From assembly GCA_030583885.1 (NCBI GenBank), contig CP129480.1:1922001-1986000 (forward strand): a stretch of 64,000 bases of DNA, in the 5' to 3' direction. A program made the translations under genes and the position numbers. This document shows, piece by piece, positions 17,016 to 25,919 of this stretch (within the stretch, counting starts at the first letter, position 1; every line of letters starts with the position of its first letter). The DNA comes from Anaerolineales bacterium (GTDB lineage: Bacteria; Chloroflexota; Anaerolineae; Anaerolineales; Villigracilaceae). The notes under the pieces are model-generated. The model was not told where the DNA came from. It made no database searches and worked only from the letters and a program-made list of their open reading frames with translations.

Positions 17016-17648
17016 CTAGTTCCCGAATTTACCGACGATCCTCAATATATCAAATCCCTCTGCGAACGGCACCTCCGCCAGCGCGCCGTGGCGCACCATG
17101 ATGGCGCGCGTCAACTCGCTGTTGAAATAATAGCGGTCTTTATAGGTTTCATACTCGGAAAGCGCTTCGATCTTCTTGCTCACATCCTCTTCCGTCACTT
17201 CCACAAGAAAATGCGGGAAGAAACCATAAGAGGAGCGCACCACGTCAAAGCCGAGCACGGTGATCCCGCGGAATGCGCGCAGGGCTTCCTCGGTCATGGT
17301 GTTGTGATCTTGATGCACATCCTGCTTCGAATGCACAAAGATCAGGTCGGGTTTGAAATCCCTGCGGAGTTTAAGGAAATATTCAAGGATGTCCTGCCGC
17401 GAGTCGGGAAAGACACGTGTGTTGAACGGCCCGAACAAAATCCTTTCTTCCGGCAGGCCGAGTACTTTCATGGACCGGATGTGCTCGCCCTTTACCTGTA
17501 TCAGTTCGGGATTTTTTTGGTTGTCAGACAGCGTCACACACAGAATGTCCGTCTGTTTGACAATGTGATGGATCAAGGCACCGCACCCGATCTCAATATC
17601 ATCCGGGTGCGCACCGAGGAAGAGGACTTTTTTGCCGAAGAAGTTCAT
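17016..17648 (-). CDS. PIG-L/LmbE-family deacetylase
   Basis: The 210-residue protein has the zinc-binding signature GAHPDDIEIGCGALI near the N-terminus and the second motif SKQDVHQDHNTM, both complete. The family removes N-acetyl groups from sugars (MshB, BshB, GPI synthesis and antibiotic pathways). The gene lies 7 nt after the methyltransferase and 15 nt before dinB in the same direction, so the three are probably one unit. Substrate is not predictable. Confidence 0.9.
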   Translation of the reverse strand: MNFFGKKVLFLGAHPDDIEIGCGALIHHIVKQTDILCVTLSDNQKNPELIQVKGEHIRSMKVLGLPEERILFGPFNTRVFPDSRQDILEYFLKLRRDFKPDLIFVHSKQDVHQDHNTMTEEALRAFRGITVLGFDVVRSSYGFFPHFLVEVTEEDVSKKIEALSEYETYKDRYYFNSELTRAIMVRHGALAEVPFAEGFDILRIVGKFGN

Positions 17649-17655
17649 GAAAAAA

Positions 17656-18456
17656 TTATTTCGTTGCCAGAATTCCGCCGACGACCTTGGTCATCACCAA
17701 TTTGTTATCGCGGTCGAACCATTTTTGGGCAACGGCCTGGATCCTGCCGATCAGGGCCTCATATTCATCCTTGCCGTTGAACATGGATGTCCACAGTTTG
17801 CGGTCTTCACTCAGTGAAGCGCGGACATAGTCAATGAACGGCGTGACTTTGGGGAAGGTGAGGTGGTTTTCGAACTTGTGCAGTTCGGTCCTGGCAAAGA
17901 TACCATCAATTGTTTTAAAGATATCACTCTTGAAGCGTGAAGAACCGGGCATGGGTGGGATTTCCGCGCCTGTGGCTTCCTTGATGATGTCATAGAACAT
18001 CTGCTTGTTCTCGGGCAAGGGGCCGGAGACGAAAAGCCGTCCGCCGGGGACAAGCACACGGTAGGCCTCGCCAAATGTAAAGTCCAGATCGGAGGCGTAG
18101 TAGATGGCGAAGGCGCTGGTGCACAGGTGGAAGGTATTGTCTGCAAAGTTGAACGGCTTGTTGAAATCCAAAAACTGAAAGTCAATTTTTGCGCCGATTT
18201 CCATGTTCTTTGTGCGGGCTTTGTCCAGCAGTTCCTCCGAGAAATCACCGCCACTGATATCCGCGCCGCCCTTGGTATATTCGTTGAAAAGGAAACTGAG
18301 TTTCCCTGCACCACAGCCAACATCCAAAATCTTCATGCCCGCCTGCGGTTTGAGCAGATCGGTGGTCCAGACGTCGATATTGGCGGAGCCGTATTTTTCG
18401 TGAATGTCGATACGGGTGAGCAGGTCCTGGCTGGTTTCCTGATAATTAATTTCCAT
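17656..18456 (-). CDS. Class I SAM-dependent methyltransferase
   Basis: The 266-residue protein has motif I ILDVGCGAGKLSFLF, acidic motif II (ISGGDFSEELLDKAR) and the post-motif region FHLCTSAFAIYYASD typical of Methyltransf_11/25. AAGGAG precedes the ATG. It is first in a three-gene operon with a PIG-L deacetylase and a DinB protein. A small-molecule substrate is likely; nothing points to a specific one. Confidence 0.88.
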   Translation of the reverse strand: MEINYQETSQDLLTRIDIHEKYGSANIDVWTTDLLKPQAGMKILDVGCGAGKLSFLFNEYTKGGADISGGDFSEELLDKARTKNMEIGAKIDFQFLDFNKPFNFADNTFHLCTSAFAIYYASDLDFTFGEAYRVLVPGGRLFVSGPLPENKQMFYDIIKEATGAEIPPMPGSSRFKSDIFKTIDGIFARTELHKFENHLTFPKVTPFIDYVRASLSEDRKLWTSMFNGKDEYEALIGRIQAVAQKWFDRDNKLVMTKVVGGILATK

Positions 18457-18563
18457 AGGTTTCTCCTTGATGAATAATGGATGATTATACCAAAACTATT
18501 TCAAAATTCAATGGCTGAATTTTGAAATCCAACCCATGATAAAATTCGCGCACTGGAGTCAAT

Positions 18564-19838
18564 ATGGCGAACAAGATAAACCCTGTCAAAGGGACACGCG
18601 AATTTTACCCCGAGCAGATGGCGCTGCGAAATTTCATGTATGGAAAAGTCAGGGCCGCATCGCGGGCTTTTGGCTATCAGGAGTATGACGGTCCTTTCAT
18701 TGAGCCGATCGACCTGTACGCAGCGAAATCCGGCGAGGAACTCGTCAAGAAGCAGTCATTCACGTTTCAAGACCGCGGAGGGGATTTTGTCACACTTCGG
18801 CCTGAACTCACACCAAGCCTTGCGCGGATGATTGCGGCGAAACAGGGTGAGTTGACCTATCCCGTGCGCTGGTGGTCGTTCGGTCCGTTCTGGCGCTACG
18901 AACAGCCGCAAAAGGGGCGCTCGCGTGAATTCTTCCAATGGAATATTGACATGCTTGGAGTTGACTCGCCGGAGGCGGATGCGGAGCTCATCGCCGTCGC
19001 GGCGACATTCCTGCGCTCAGTCGGCCTCAACCCTCAGCTTGCCACCATTTTTGTCAACAATCGACGCCTGATGGATTCTGAATTCGACGCCTTGCAGATT
19101 GCTGCGGGGAAACGCCTTGACATCTCGAATTTGGTGGATCGGCGCTCCAAGATGGAGCCCGCCAAATGGGATGAGTACGCGCTCGAATTGGGTTTGACCC
19201 AGGCGCAATTGGATGGCTTGAAGGACATTCTTGGTAATTTTGATTTGTGGAGGAAAAGCGATGATCTGATCCGCCTCTTCACAGCCCTGGAAGCACTGGG
19301 CGTGAAGGAATATGTCAAATTCGACCCGAACATTGTGCGCGGACTTATGTATTACACGGGCACGGTTTTTGAAGCTTTTGAGACCAGTGGTTCGGTGCGG
19401 CGCGCGATTTTGGGTGGCGGGCGCTACGATAACCTGCTGGCGGATGTGGGTGGCCAGGCTCTTCCGGCGACCGGATTTGCCATGGGTGATGTGGTGGCGG
19501 GCATCATTTTGCAGGAAAACAATCTTGTGCCTGAATTCATCCCAACGCCTGCCCTGGCACTGGTGACGGTGTTCGACGAATCCATGTGGATGAAGTCATT
19601 TGAACTGGCGGCGAAGTTACGGAATGCCGGCTTGGACGTGATGGTCTATCCTGAACCTGCCAGGCTGCAAAAGCAGTTCAAGTTTGCCGACAGGATGAAA
19701 ATCAAGATTGCCTTGACAATTGGACCTGATGAGGCGGCGGATAATTCTGTGGCGGTGAAAAATCTCATAAACAGCGAACAGGTCATTGTCCGCTGGGAAG
19801 CGGTGGAGGATACCATTAAGGCAATCATGAATGCCTGA
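18564..19838 (+). CDS. hisS: Histidyl-tRNA synthetase
   Basis: The 424-residue class II synthetase shows motif 1 region (VKGTREFYPEQM), motif 2 (FWRYEQPQKGRSREFFQWNIDMLG), the histidine-specific RGLMYYTGTVFEAF and motif 3 (ILGGGRYDNLLADVGG), then an HGTP anticodon-binding domain. It charges tRNA-His, encoded less than 500 bp downstream. GGAG precedes the ATG. The stop overlaps the following GNAT gene by 8 nt. Confidence 0.96.
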   Translation: MANKINPVKGTREFYPEQMALRNFMYGKVRAASRAFGYQEYDGPFIEPIDLYAAKSGEELVKKQSFTFQDRGGDFVTLRPELTPSLARMIAAKQGELTYPVRWWSFGPFWRYEQPQKGRSREFFQWNIDMLGVDSPEADAELIAVAATFLRSVGLNPQLATIFVNNRRLMDSEFDALQIAAGKRLDISNLVDRRSKMEPAKWDEYALELGLTQAQLDGLKDILGNFDLWRKSDDLIRLFTALEALGVKEYVKFDPNIVRGLMYYTGTVFEAFETSGSVRRAILGGGRYDNLLADVGGQALPATGFAMGDVVAGIILQENNLVPEFIPTPALALVTVFDESMWMKSFELAAKLRNAGLDVMVYPEPARLQKQFKFADRMKIKIALTIGPDEAADNSVAVKNLINSEQVIVRWEAVEDTIKAIMNA

Positions 19839-20289
19839 GATTCGTCCTGTTAACAAGGAGAATTGGGTGACCCTGATCGATCTGAACGTGCGGGACGATC
19901 AGAAGGGTTTTGTTGCATCCAATTTGTATTCCATTGCGCAATCTCAATTTGGCGATGAATATGAAGGTCATTGGGATTTTCATCCTTTTGGGATCTATGA
20001 CGGTGACAGGCCGGTTGGTTTTTTAATGTACGCACTTAATTTCAAACATCCCCGGCATCAGGCTTTCGTTCAGCGCTTGATGGTCGATGAAAAATTTCAA
20101 GGCAGGGGCTATGGACGCTTTGGGATGGAGGCGATGCTCGAAATTTTCCGCGCCGACGGGCGGATTAAGGCGGTTGGTATAAGTTACGAACCGGAAAACG
20201 AAGGTGCGCGAACGTTGTATGCCAGTTTGGGGTTTGTGGAGACGGGAGAGGTTGTTGAAGGGGAGGCGGTCGCGATATTGAGGTTGTGA
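19831..20289 (+). CDS. GNAT-family N-acetyltransferase
   Basis: The 152-residue protein has the acetyl-CoA-binding motif VQRLMVDEKFQGRGYGRFGMEAML and the C-terminal GNAT strand/helix (ISYEPENEGARTLYASLGFVETGE). The pattern resembles diamine/spermine N-acetyltransferases (Rim/Spe type). The ATG overlaps the end of hisS, so translation is coupled. The substrate could be a polyamine or a small amine; this is inferred only. Confidence 0.88.
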   Translation: MPEIRPVNKENWVTLIDLNVRDDQKGFVASNLYSIAQSQFGDEYEGHWDFHPFGIYDGDRPVGFLMYALNFKHPRHQAFVQRLMVDEKFQGRGYGRFGMEAMLEIFRADGRIKAVGISYEPENEGARTLYASLGFVETGEVVEGEAVAILRL

Positions 20290-20323
20290 TAATTTGTGGT
20301 AAAATTTTGTCCGCTTCCAATAT

Positions 20324-20396
20324 GGAGCCTGTAGCTCAATGGCAGAGCGCCACACTGTGGATGTGGATGTTGTGGGTTCGAAACCCATCAGGCTCC
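20324..20396 (+). tRNA. tRNA-His (GTG)
   Basis: The cloverleaf has acceptor GAGCCTG/CAGGCTC, D arm GCTC-AATGGCA-GAGC, anticodon arm CCACA-CTGTGGA-TGTGG with anticodon GTG, and T arm GTGGG-TTCGAAA-CCCAT. An extra G at 20324 faces C at 20396, the G-1:C73 identity pair of tRNA-His. The CCA end is not encoded. An AT-rich promoter-like stretch (TGGTAAAATTTTG) precedes it. Confidence 0.97.
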
Positions 20397-20406
20397 CTGC
20401 CATGCG

Positions 20407-20441
20407 ACCCTAAAGGTTTCAAAAACCTTTAGGGTCTTTCT
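20407..20441 (+). terminator. Terminator after tRNA-His
   Basis: A perfect 13-bp stem (ACCCTAAAGGTTT at 20407-20419, AAACCTTTAGGGT at 20423-20435) with a 3-nt loop is followed by CTTTCT. The U tract is weak but the stem is strong. Confidence 0.75.
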
Positions 20442-20457
20442 AAACTTTCGGAGGTTC

Positions 20458-21261
20458 ATGAAACAATATCTGGTTGAACCGGGCAGGAAAGTCAAACTTA
20501 CGGAGCAGGATCCGGGCGGCACGGGGGATTTCAAGGGCGGCAAGACGGGCGGCTTGAGGGAAGCTCAGAAGTTAAACGAAGAATTGCAGTCGCTGCAGGA
20601 ATTGTTGTACGCGGAAGGCAAGCATAAAGTGCTTGTCGTTTTGCAGGCGATGGACACGGGCGGCAAGGATGGCGCGATCCGCCGCGTGTTCGAGGGGGTG
20701 AATCCGCAGGGTGTCAAGGTGGCAAGTTTCAAGGTGCCAACGGCGAAGGAACTGTCGCATGATTATTTGTGGCGGATTCACCAAGTCATGCCCGCGAACG
20801 GCGAGATGGTGATCTTCAACCGCAGTCATTACGAGGACGTGTTGGTGGTGCGTGTGCGGAATCTCGTGCCGAAGGAAGTGTGGTCGAAGCGCTACGACCA
20901 GATCAACGATTTCGAGCGGATGCTGGCGGAGAACGGCACGACGATCCTGAAATTCTTCCTGCATATCAGCAAGGACGAGCAAAAGGAACGCCTGCAAGCC
21001 CGCCTCGACGACCCGACCAAGCATTGGAAGTTCAGCCTCGGTGACCTCGAGGAACGCAAACTGTGGGACGATTACCAGCAAGCCTATGAGGACGCCATCA
21101 ACAAGAACAGCACAGACTATGCACCGTGGTATGTCGTCCCTGCGAACCGCAAATGGTACCGCGACCTGGTCATTTCGACCATTTTGGTGGAAACATTGAA
21201 AGGCTTGAAAATGGACTATCCCAAGCCGAAGGATAATCTCCAAGGCGTTGTGGTCGAGTAA
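20458..21261 (+). CDS. ppk2: Polyphosphate kinase 2 family (PPK2) nucleotide phosphotransferase
   Basis: The 267-residue protein shows PPK2 Walker A (LQAMDTGGKDGAIRRVFEGVNPQG), the basic region with the lid (NRSHYEDVLVVRVRNLVP) and the Walker B-like helix region (ILKFFLHISKDEQKERLQARLDDPTKHWKFS). Single-domain PPK2 of this length, with an N-terminal SLREAQK-like helix, typically phosphorylates AMP or ADP with polyphosphate. GGAGG precedes the ATG. It lies ahead of glgA, suggesting an energy-storage neighbourhood. Confidence 0.92.
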   Translation: MKQYLVEPGRKVKLTEQDPGGTGDFKGGKTGGLREAQKLNEELQSLQELLYAEGKHKVLVVLQAMDTGGKDGAIRRVFEGVNPQGVKVASFKVPTAKELSHDYLWRIHQVMPANGEMVIFNRSHYEDVLVVRVRNLVPKEVWSKRYDQINDFERMLAENGTTILKFFLHISKDEQKERLQARLDDPTKHWKFSLGDLEERKLWDDYQQAYEDAINKNSTDYAPWYVVPANRKWYRDLVISTILVETLKGLKMDYPKPKDNLQGVVVE

Positions 21262-21270
21262 AATCAATCC

Positions 21271-22692
21271 ATGCCTAAAACCATCAATGTTCTTTTCCTT
21301 GCGGCGGAAGCCGACCCCTTTGTGAAGGTCGGCGGACTTGGGGATGTGGCGGGTTCCCTGCCGCGTGCCTTGCGCGCTCTTTCCACGGATGACCTGAAAC
21401 TGGATGTGCGGCTGGTACTGCCGTATCACCCGGTCGTAAAGGCGGATAATCTCAAGCCGTTGGGAATGTTCTCGATTTCGCGCGGCGATTCCGAGGTCGC
21501 AGTGGAGGCGTTCGAATCCGTTTTAGACGGCATGCCCGTTTATATCATCAACGGCGACCCGATCCGCACAAGCGGTTCCGTTTACTCCCTCGATGCAGCC
21601 CTGGATGCTGAAAAATATACGTTCTTCTCGCTTGCCGCACTGGCATTGGCAAGGCAGGTCAACTGGCTGCCGGACGTTGTCCACGCGAATGATTGGCACA
21701 CCGCCGCAAGCCTTTATGGATCCCTGACCAAACGCTGGGAGGAGGGTGCGCGCCATGTGGCCGGTGTGATCACGCTGCACAACCTGCCGTTCATGGGTCC
21801 CGATGTCAGTGCGATCCTTGATAGTTATGGAGTAAAACTCGCGCAGACCGACCTGCCTGATTGGGCGCGCGTGATGCCCCTGCCGCTGGGCTTGTGGGCC
21901 TCGGATGCGATCGTGGCGGTTTCGCCGACCTATGGACGTGAGATCCTCACGCCTGAATTTGGATGCGGCTTGGATGAATTTTTACAGACCCGACGCGAAA
22001 CGATCAGCGGTGTGTTGAATGGGATCGATGTTGCCTCCTTCAACCCTGCGGATGACTCCGCCCTGGGTGTAAATTTTGACATTGACTCGCTCCAAAAGCG
22101 TGCCGCAAACAAGGGATTGTTGCAGGAAAGGCTTGGCTTGTCGCACGATCCTGGGATTCCCCTGCTTGCGGTTGTTTCGCGCATGGACGTGCAAAAAGGC
22201 GTCGACCTTGCCTTCACCGCCTTGAAAAGCATGAAGAAGGTCAATTTTCAGGCGGTGGTTTTGGGGACAGGTGATCCGAAGCTCGAAGAGGCGGCACGTA
22301 CTCTGCATGAATTATTCCCTGATAAGATAAAAATTGAACTGCGGTACGATGCCGGGCTTGCCCGCCAGATCTACGCCGCTGCGGATATGCTCTTGATGCC
22401 CTCGCGCTACGAACCGTGCGGTCTTTCGCAAATGATCGCCATGCGGTATGGATGTGTGCCTGTCGTGCGTGCTGCCGGCGGCCTGAATGACACGGTCAAG
22501 CACAACGAAACCGGGTTCGTTTTCGAGAAGGCCCATCACATGTCTTTGGCGAGTGCGGTCAAGGCGGGAATCAAGATATTTGCCGACAAGGAAAAATGGC
22601 GGAGTATCCAGCGCGCGGGCATGGCGCAGGATTTTTCGTGGGAAAACTCGGCGCGCGAATATCTTAAACTCTATTTGTCCCTGGTGAAATGA
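21271..22692 (+). CDS. glgA: Glycogen synthase (GT5)
   Basis: The 473-residue protein has the GT5 start LFLAAEADPFVKVGGLGDVAGSLPRAL with the KVGGLGD substrate loop, and the C-terminal GT-B motif LLMPSRYEPCGLSQMIAMRYGCVPVVRAAGGLNDTV. It adds ADP-glucose to glycogen. TAAAAT at 21259-21264 lies 6 nt before the ATG with no Shine-Dalgarno, so a leaderless transcript is possible. malQ follows after 3 nt. Confidence 0.95.
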   Translation: MPKTINVLFLAAEADPFVKVGGLGDVAGSLPRALRALSTDDLKLDVRLVLPYHPVVKADNLKPLGMFSISRGDSEVAVEAFESVLDGMPVYIINGDPIRTSGSVYSLDAALDAEKYTFFSLAALALARQVNWLPDVVHANDWHTAASLYGSLTKRWEEGARHVAGVITLHNLPFMGPDVSAILDSYGVKLAQTDLPDWARVMPLPLGLWASDAIVAVSPTYGREILTPEFGCGLDEFLQTRRETISGVLNGIDVASFNPADDSALGVNFDIDSLQKRAANKGLLQERLGLSHDPGIPLLAVVSRMDVQKGVDLAFTALKSMKKVNFQAVVLGTGDPKLEEAARTLHELFPDKIKIELRYDAGLARQIYAAADMLLMPSRYEPCGLSQMIAMRYGCVPVVRAAGGLNDTVKHNETGFVFEKAHHMSLASAVKAGIKIFADKEKWRSIQRAGMAQDFSWENSAREYLKLYLSLVK

Positions 22693-22695
22693 TCA

Positions 22696-24201
22696 ATGGC
22701 ATTTACACGTTCCTCCGGCATCCTTCTGCATCCATCCAGCCTGCCCGGCCCGTACGGCATCGGCGATCTCGGCCCGCAATGCCGCAGTTTCATAGACTGG
22801 CTTGCATCCGCCGGATGCAAGCTCTGGCAGATTCTGCCGCTGGGCCCCACGGGTTATGGCGATTCTCCGTATCAATGTTTTTCCGCGTTTGCTGGGAATC
22901 CCTATTTATTAAGCCCGGATGAACTGCTTGCGGACGGACTGTTGACTAATGACGATTTGGATGCGTTAAAGGACCTGCCCGCCTCATTCGTGGACTTTGG
23001 CCTGATCATTCCCAAAAAACTTGACCTTTTGCAAAAGGCATTTACCCGCTTCCAGGCCTCGCCTGAGAGTTTGCGCGGTTCATTCGACGATTTCTGTGCT
23101 GAAAACGCCTCCTGGCTGGACGACTTTGCCCTCTTCATGGCGTTGAAGGATGCCAATGGCGGAGGAGCATGGAACGGGTGGCCTGAAGCGCTGCGTTCGA
23201 GGAAAAAATCGGCATTGACCAAAGCCAGGCAGGAACTGGCTGAAAGCATTATGCGGCATGCCTTTTATCAATTCCTCTTTTTCAGGCAGTGGAACAAGGT
23301 CCGTGCATATGCAAATGAAAAGGGGATTCAGATCATTGGGGATATCCCGATCTTCGTCGCGTATGACTCGGCGGATGTGTGGGCGCATCCCGGATTATTC
23401 TTCCTCGATGAATACAGCAATCCAACCGTTGTGGCGGGCGTCCCGCCGGATGCGTTTTCGGCGACAGGCCAACTGTGGGGCAATCCGCTTTACAATTGGA
23501 AGATCCACAAAAAAGAGGGCTATGCCTGGTGGCTTTCGCGCGTGCATGCATCCCTGAAATTTATGGACGTCCTGCGCTTCGACCACTTCCGCGGCTTTGC
23601 AGGCTACTACGAAATTCCAGCCGAAGATACCACTGCTGAGAACGGACGCTGGGTGCCCGGCCCCGGCAGGGACTTTTTCCGCGCCGTGCAAGTGTATCTA
23701 AGCGATGGCTTGGTCCCGCCCGGCAGCGGTCTGCCCATTATTGCAGAGGATTTGGGCGTAGTAACTCCGGATGTGGTCGAATTGCTCGAAGCCTTCGATC
23801 TGCCCGGCATGAAGGTCCTGCAGTTTGCTTTTTCAGGACCCGATAACCTCTTCCTGCCGCATAATTATGTCCCCAATTGTGTGGCATACACCGGGACACA
23901 TGACAACGACACTGCCTTTGGCTGGTTCGCTGCGGCGCCGCAGCACGAACGCGAGTTTGCCAAACGCTATCTCGGTGTGGACGGTAACGACTTTGCCTGG
24001 GATTTGATCCGCGCGGTCTGGAAATCCGTGGCGGTCCTTGCCATCACGCCCATGCAGGATCTGCTCGGCCTTGGCGGCGAGGCGCGCATGAACTTCCCCA
24101 GCAAACTGGGCGGCAACTGGGAATGGCGCATGAAGGAGGGTGATCTGCATGGAGACCTTGCGGCGGGACTTCGGGATTTGAATTGGTTGTCGAACAGATA
24201 A
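22696..24201 (+). CDS. malQ: 4-alpha-glucanotransferase (amylomaltase, GH77)
   Basis: The 501-residue protein has the GH77 signatures RSSGILLHPSSLPGPYGIGDLG, ILPLGPTGYGDSPYQCFSAFAGNPYL, the nucleophile region LRFDHFRGFAGYYEIP, the acid/base region IIAEDLG and YTGTHDNDT. It rearranges alpha-1,4-glucans during glycogen turnover. It is directly behind glgA and probably co-transcribed. Confidence 0.95.
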   Translation: MAFTRSSGILLHPSSLPGPYGIGDLGPQCRSFIDWLASAGCKLWQILPLGPTGYGDSPYQCFSAFAGNPYLLSPDELLADGLLTNDDLDALKDLPASFVDFGLIIPKKLDLLQKAFTRFQASPESLRGSFDDFCAENASWLDDFALFMALKDANGGGAWNGWPEALRSRKKSALTKARQELAESIMRHAFYQFLFFRQWNKVRAYANEKGIQIIGDIPIFVAYDSADVWAHPGLFFLDEYSNPTVVAGVPPDAFSATGQLWGNPLYNWKIHKKEGYAWWLSRVHASLKFMDVLRFDHFRGFAGYYEIPAEDTTAENGRWVPGPGRDFFRAVQVYLSDGLVPPGSGLPIIAEDLGVVTPDVVELLEAFDLPGMKVLQFAFSGPDNLFLPHNYVPNCVAYTGTHDNDTAFGWFAAAPQHEREFAKRYLGVDGNDFAWDLIRAVWKSVAVLAITPMQDLLGLGGEARMNFPSKLGGNWEWRMKEGDLHGDLAAGLRDLNWLSNR

Positions 24202-24223
24202 AAAACGCCTCGCAAGAGGCGTT
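24202..24223. terminator. Small hairpin after malQ
   Basis: AACGCCTC-GCAA-GAGGCGTT (24204-24223) is a perfect 8-bp stem with a stable tetraloop. On the plus strand no T run follows; on the minus strand it is followed by T5-6. It probably ends or pauses the glgA-malQ transcript. Confidence 0.55.
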
Positions 24224-24269
24224 CATGTCATGAATAGCCTTACGATTGAATTGTGGTTTAATTGTTGAT

Positions 24270-25817
24270 ATGAAACTGGTTACTGTTACTCAAATGCGCG
24301 CCATCGAAAAGGAAGCCGACGCCAGCGGCGTTTCCTATGCTCAAATGATGCAAAACGCCGGGCGCGGGCTGGCGGAAGTTGTCCATGCGTTGGGGCAGGA
24401 GAACGGCTGGGATGAGGTCACGGGTATCGTCGGTTCCGGCAATAATGGCGGTGATACGCTTGTCGCGCTTGCGTGGCTTGCGGAAGCAGGTTGGCGCACA
24501 CACGCATACCTGGTTAACCGCACGTTGGACGATGAACTGATCGTACAATACCAGTCTGTGGGCGGCGGGCTGCGCGAATCCAAAGGCGATGAAAATGACG
24601 AAATCCTCAATGCCCTTCTTGAGCAGTCCGATGTCCTTTTGGATGGATTGCTTGGGACCGGGGTCAAGCTTCCGCTTAAGAAAGAAGCGGCGCGTCTCCT
24701 TGAAAAAATAAATCTTGGCATTTCCACGATAGATCCACCGCCTTTCATTGTCGCAGTGGATTGTCCCTCCGGTGTGGATTGCGATACGGGGGAGGCCGCC
24801 GATGAGACCATCCCCGCCGACCTTACGATCACAATGGCGGCGGTCAAGCGGGGGCTGTTGAAACTGCCCGCCTATGAATTGACAGGTGAACTGCAAACAA
24901 TCGGGATCGGCTTGCCCGATGAGATGGATGCGTGGAACGCGATCCAAATCGAAGCAGCGGATTGGGATATGGTTTCTGCGCTTCTGCCGGAACGAAGTCC
25001 CGCCTCCCACAAAGGGACGTTTGGTACGGCTTTCGTGGTGGCTGGTTCGGCATCGTATATTGGTGCGGCTTTGCTGGCTGGGACTGCCGCCTATCGCATT
25101 GGCGCAGGTCTGGTTACGATGGCAATTCCCGAACCGCTGCACGCCGCGCTTGCCGGTCACCTGCCCGAAGCGACCTGGGTCTTGCTCCCTCACGAAAACG
25201 GATTTATTTCACAAGCTGCCGCCGACATGGTTCTGCAAAATCTAGATCGCGCCACCGCTTTGCTGGTCGGACCTGGCCTTGGTGATAGTTTGTCAACAGG
25301 GACGTTTATCGAAGGCTTGCTGCCCTCCATTCAAATCCCTCTGGTCGTGGATGCGGATGGATTGCGCCATATGTCTCGCATCAAGAATTGGCATCAAAAA
25401 ATATTAGCACCTGCCGTGCTGACGCCGCATCCCGGCGAGATGTCCGCATTGACGGGGTTATCAAAGGATGAAATTCAAAATGACCGTGTAGCGATCGCCG
25501 GCAGGTATGCGAGGGAATGGGGGCATATCGTCGTTTTGAAAGGTGCATTTACCGTCATCGCCGCGCTGGATGGACATACCACCATCATCCCGGTGGCTAC
25601 ACCTGCCCTCGCCCGCGCCGGCACCGGTGACGTGCTGGCCGGCTTGATCGTTGGTCTGCTCGCGCAGGGACTTGCTCCCTTCGACGCTGCGATTGCCGGT
25701 GCGTTCATCCACGCCCAGGCGGGATTGCTTGCTGCCGAATCTCTTGGCACGACCGCCTCGGTGCTGGCAAGCGATGTGTTGGATGCCATCCCCGATGTGA
25801 TCGCGGAGTTGGAATGA
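24270..25817 (+). CDS. nnr: Bifunctional NAD(P)H-hydrate epimerase/dehydratase
   Basis: The ATG at 24270 is preferred to the TTG at 24246 because homology starts there (MKLVTVTQMRAIEKEADASGVSYAQMMQNAG). The N-terminal ~215 residues are the YjeF_N epimerase (GIVGSGNNGGDTLVALAWL), and the C-terminal ~290 residues the ADP-dependent dehydratase (YjeF_C: HKGTFGTAFVVAGSASYIGAALL, AVLTPHPGEMSALTGL, ALARAGTGDVLAGLI). It repairs damaged NADH/NADPH hydrates. A TTTAAT 7 nt before the ATG suggests a leaderless start. Confidence 0.95.
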   Translation: MKLVTVTQMRAIEKEADASGVSYAQMMQNAGRGLAEVVHALGQENGWDEVTGIVGSGNNGGDTLVALAWLAEAGWRTHAYLVNRTLDDELIVQYQSVGGGLRESKGDENDEILNALLEQSDVLLDGLLGTGVKLPLKKEAARLLEKINLGISTIDPPPFIVAVDCPSGVDCDTGEAADETIPADLTITMAAVKRGLLKLPAYELTGELQTIGIGLPDEMDAWNAIQIEAADWDMVSALLPERSPASHKGTFGTAFVVAGSASYIGAALLAGTAAYRIGAGLVTMAIPEPLHAALAGHLPEATWVLLPHENGFISQAAADMVLQNLDRATALLVGPGLGDSLSTGTFIEGLLPSIQIPLVVDADGLRHMSRIKNWHQKILAPAVLTPHPGEMSALTGLSKDEIQNDRVAIAGRYAREWGHIVVLKGAFTVIAALDGHTTIIPVATPALARAGTGDVLAGLIVGLLAQGLAPFDAAIAGAFIHAQAGLLAAESLGTTASVLASDVLDAIPDVIAELE

Positions 25818-25865
25818 CGTATTCGCGATTTCGATACGAAAGCTGAGGGTGACATAATCCGAAAA

Positions 25866-25897
25866 AAAAGAGACTCTCCTCACGGAAAGTCTCTTTT
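25866..25897 (+). terminator. Intrinsic terminator after nnr
   Basis: AAAAGAGACT (25866-25875) pairs perfectly with AGTCTCTTTT (25888-25897) around a 12-nt loop, with T4 in the 3' arm. Confidence 0.75.
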
Positions 25898-25919
25898 GCT
25901 AATCACTTATTGCCAACTA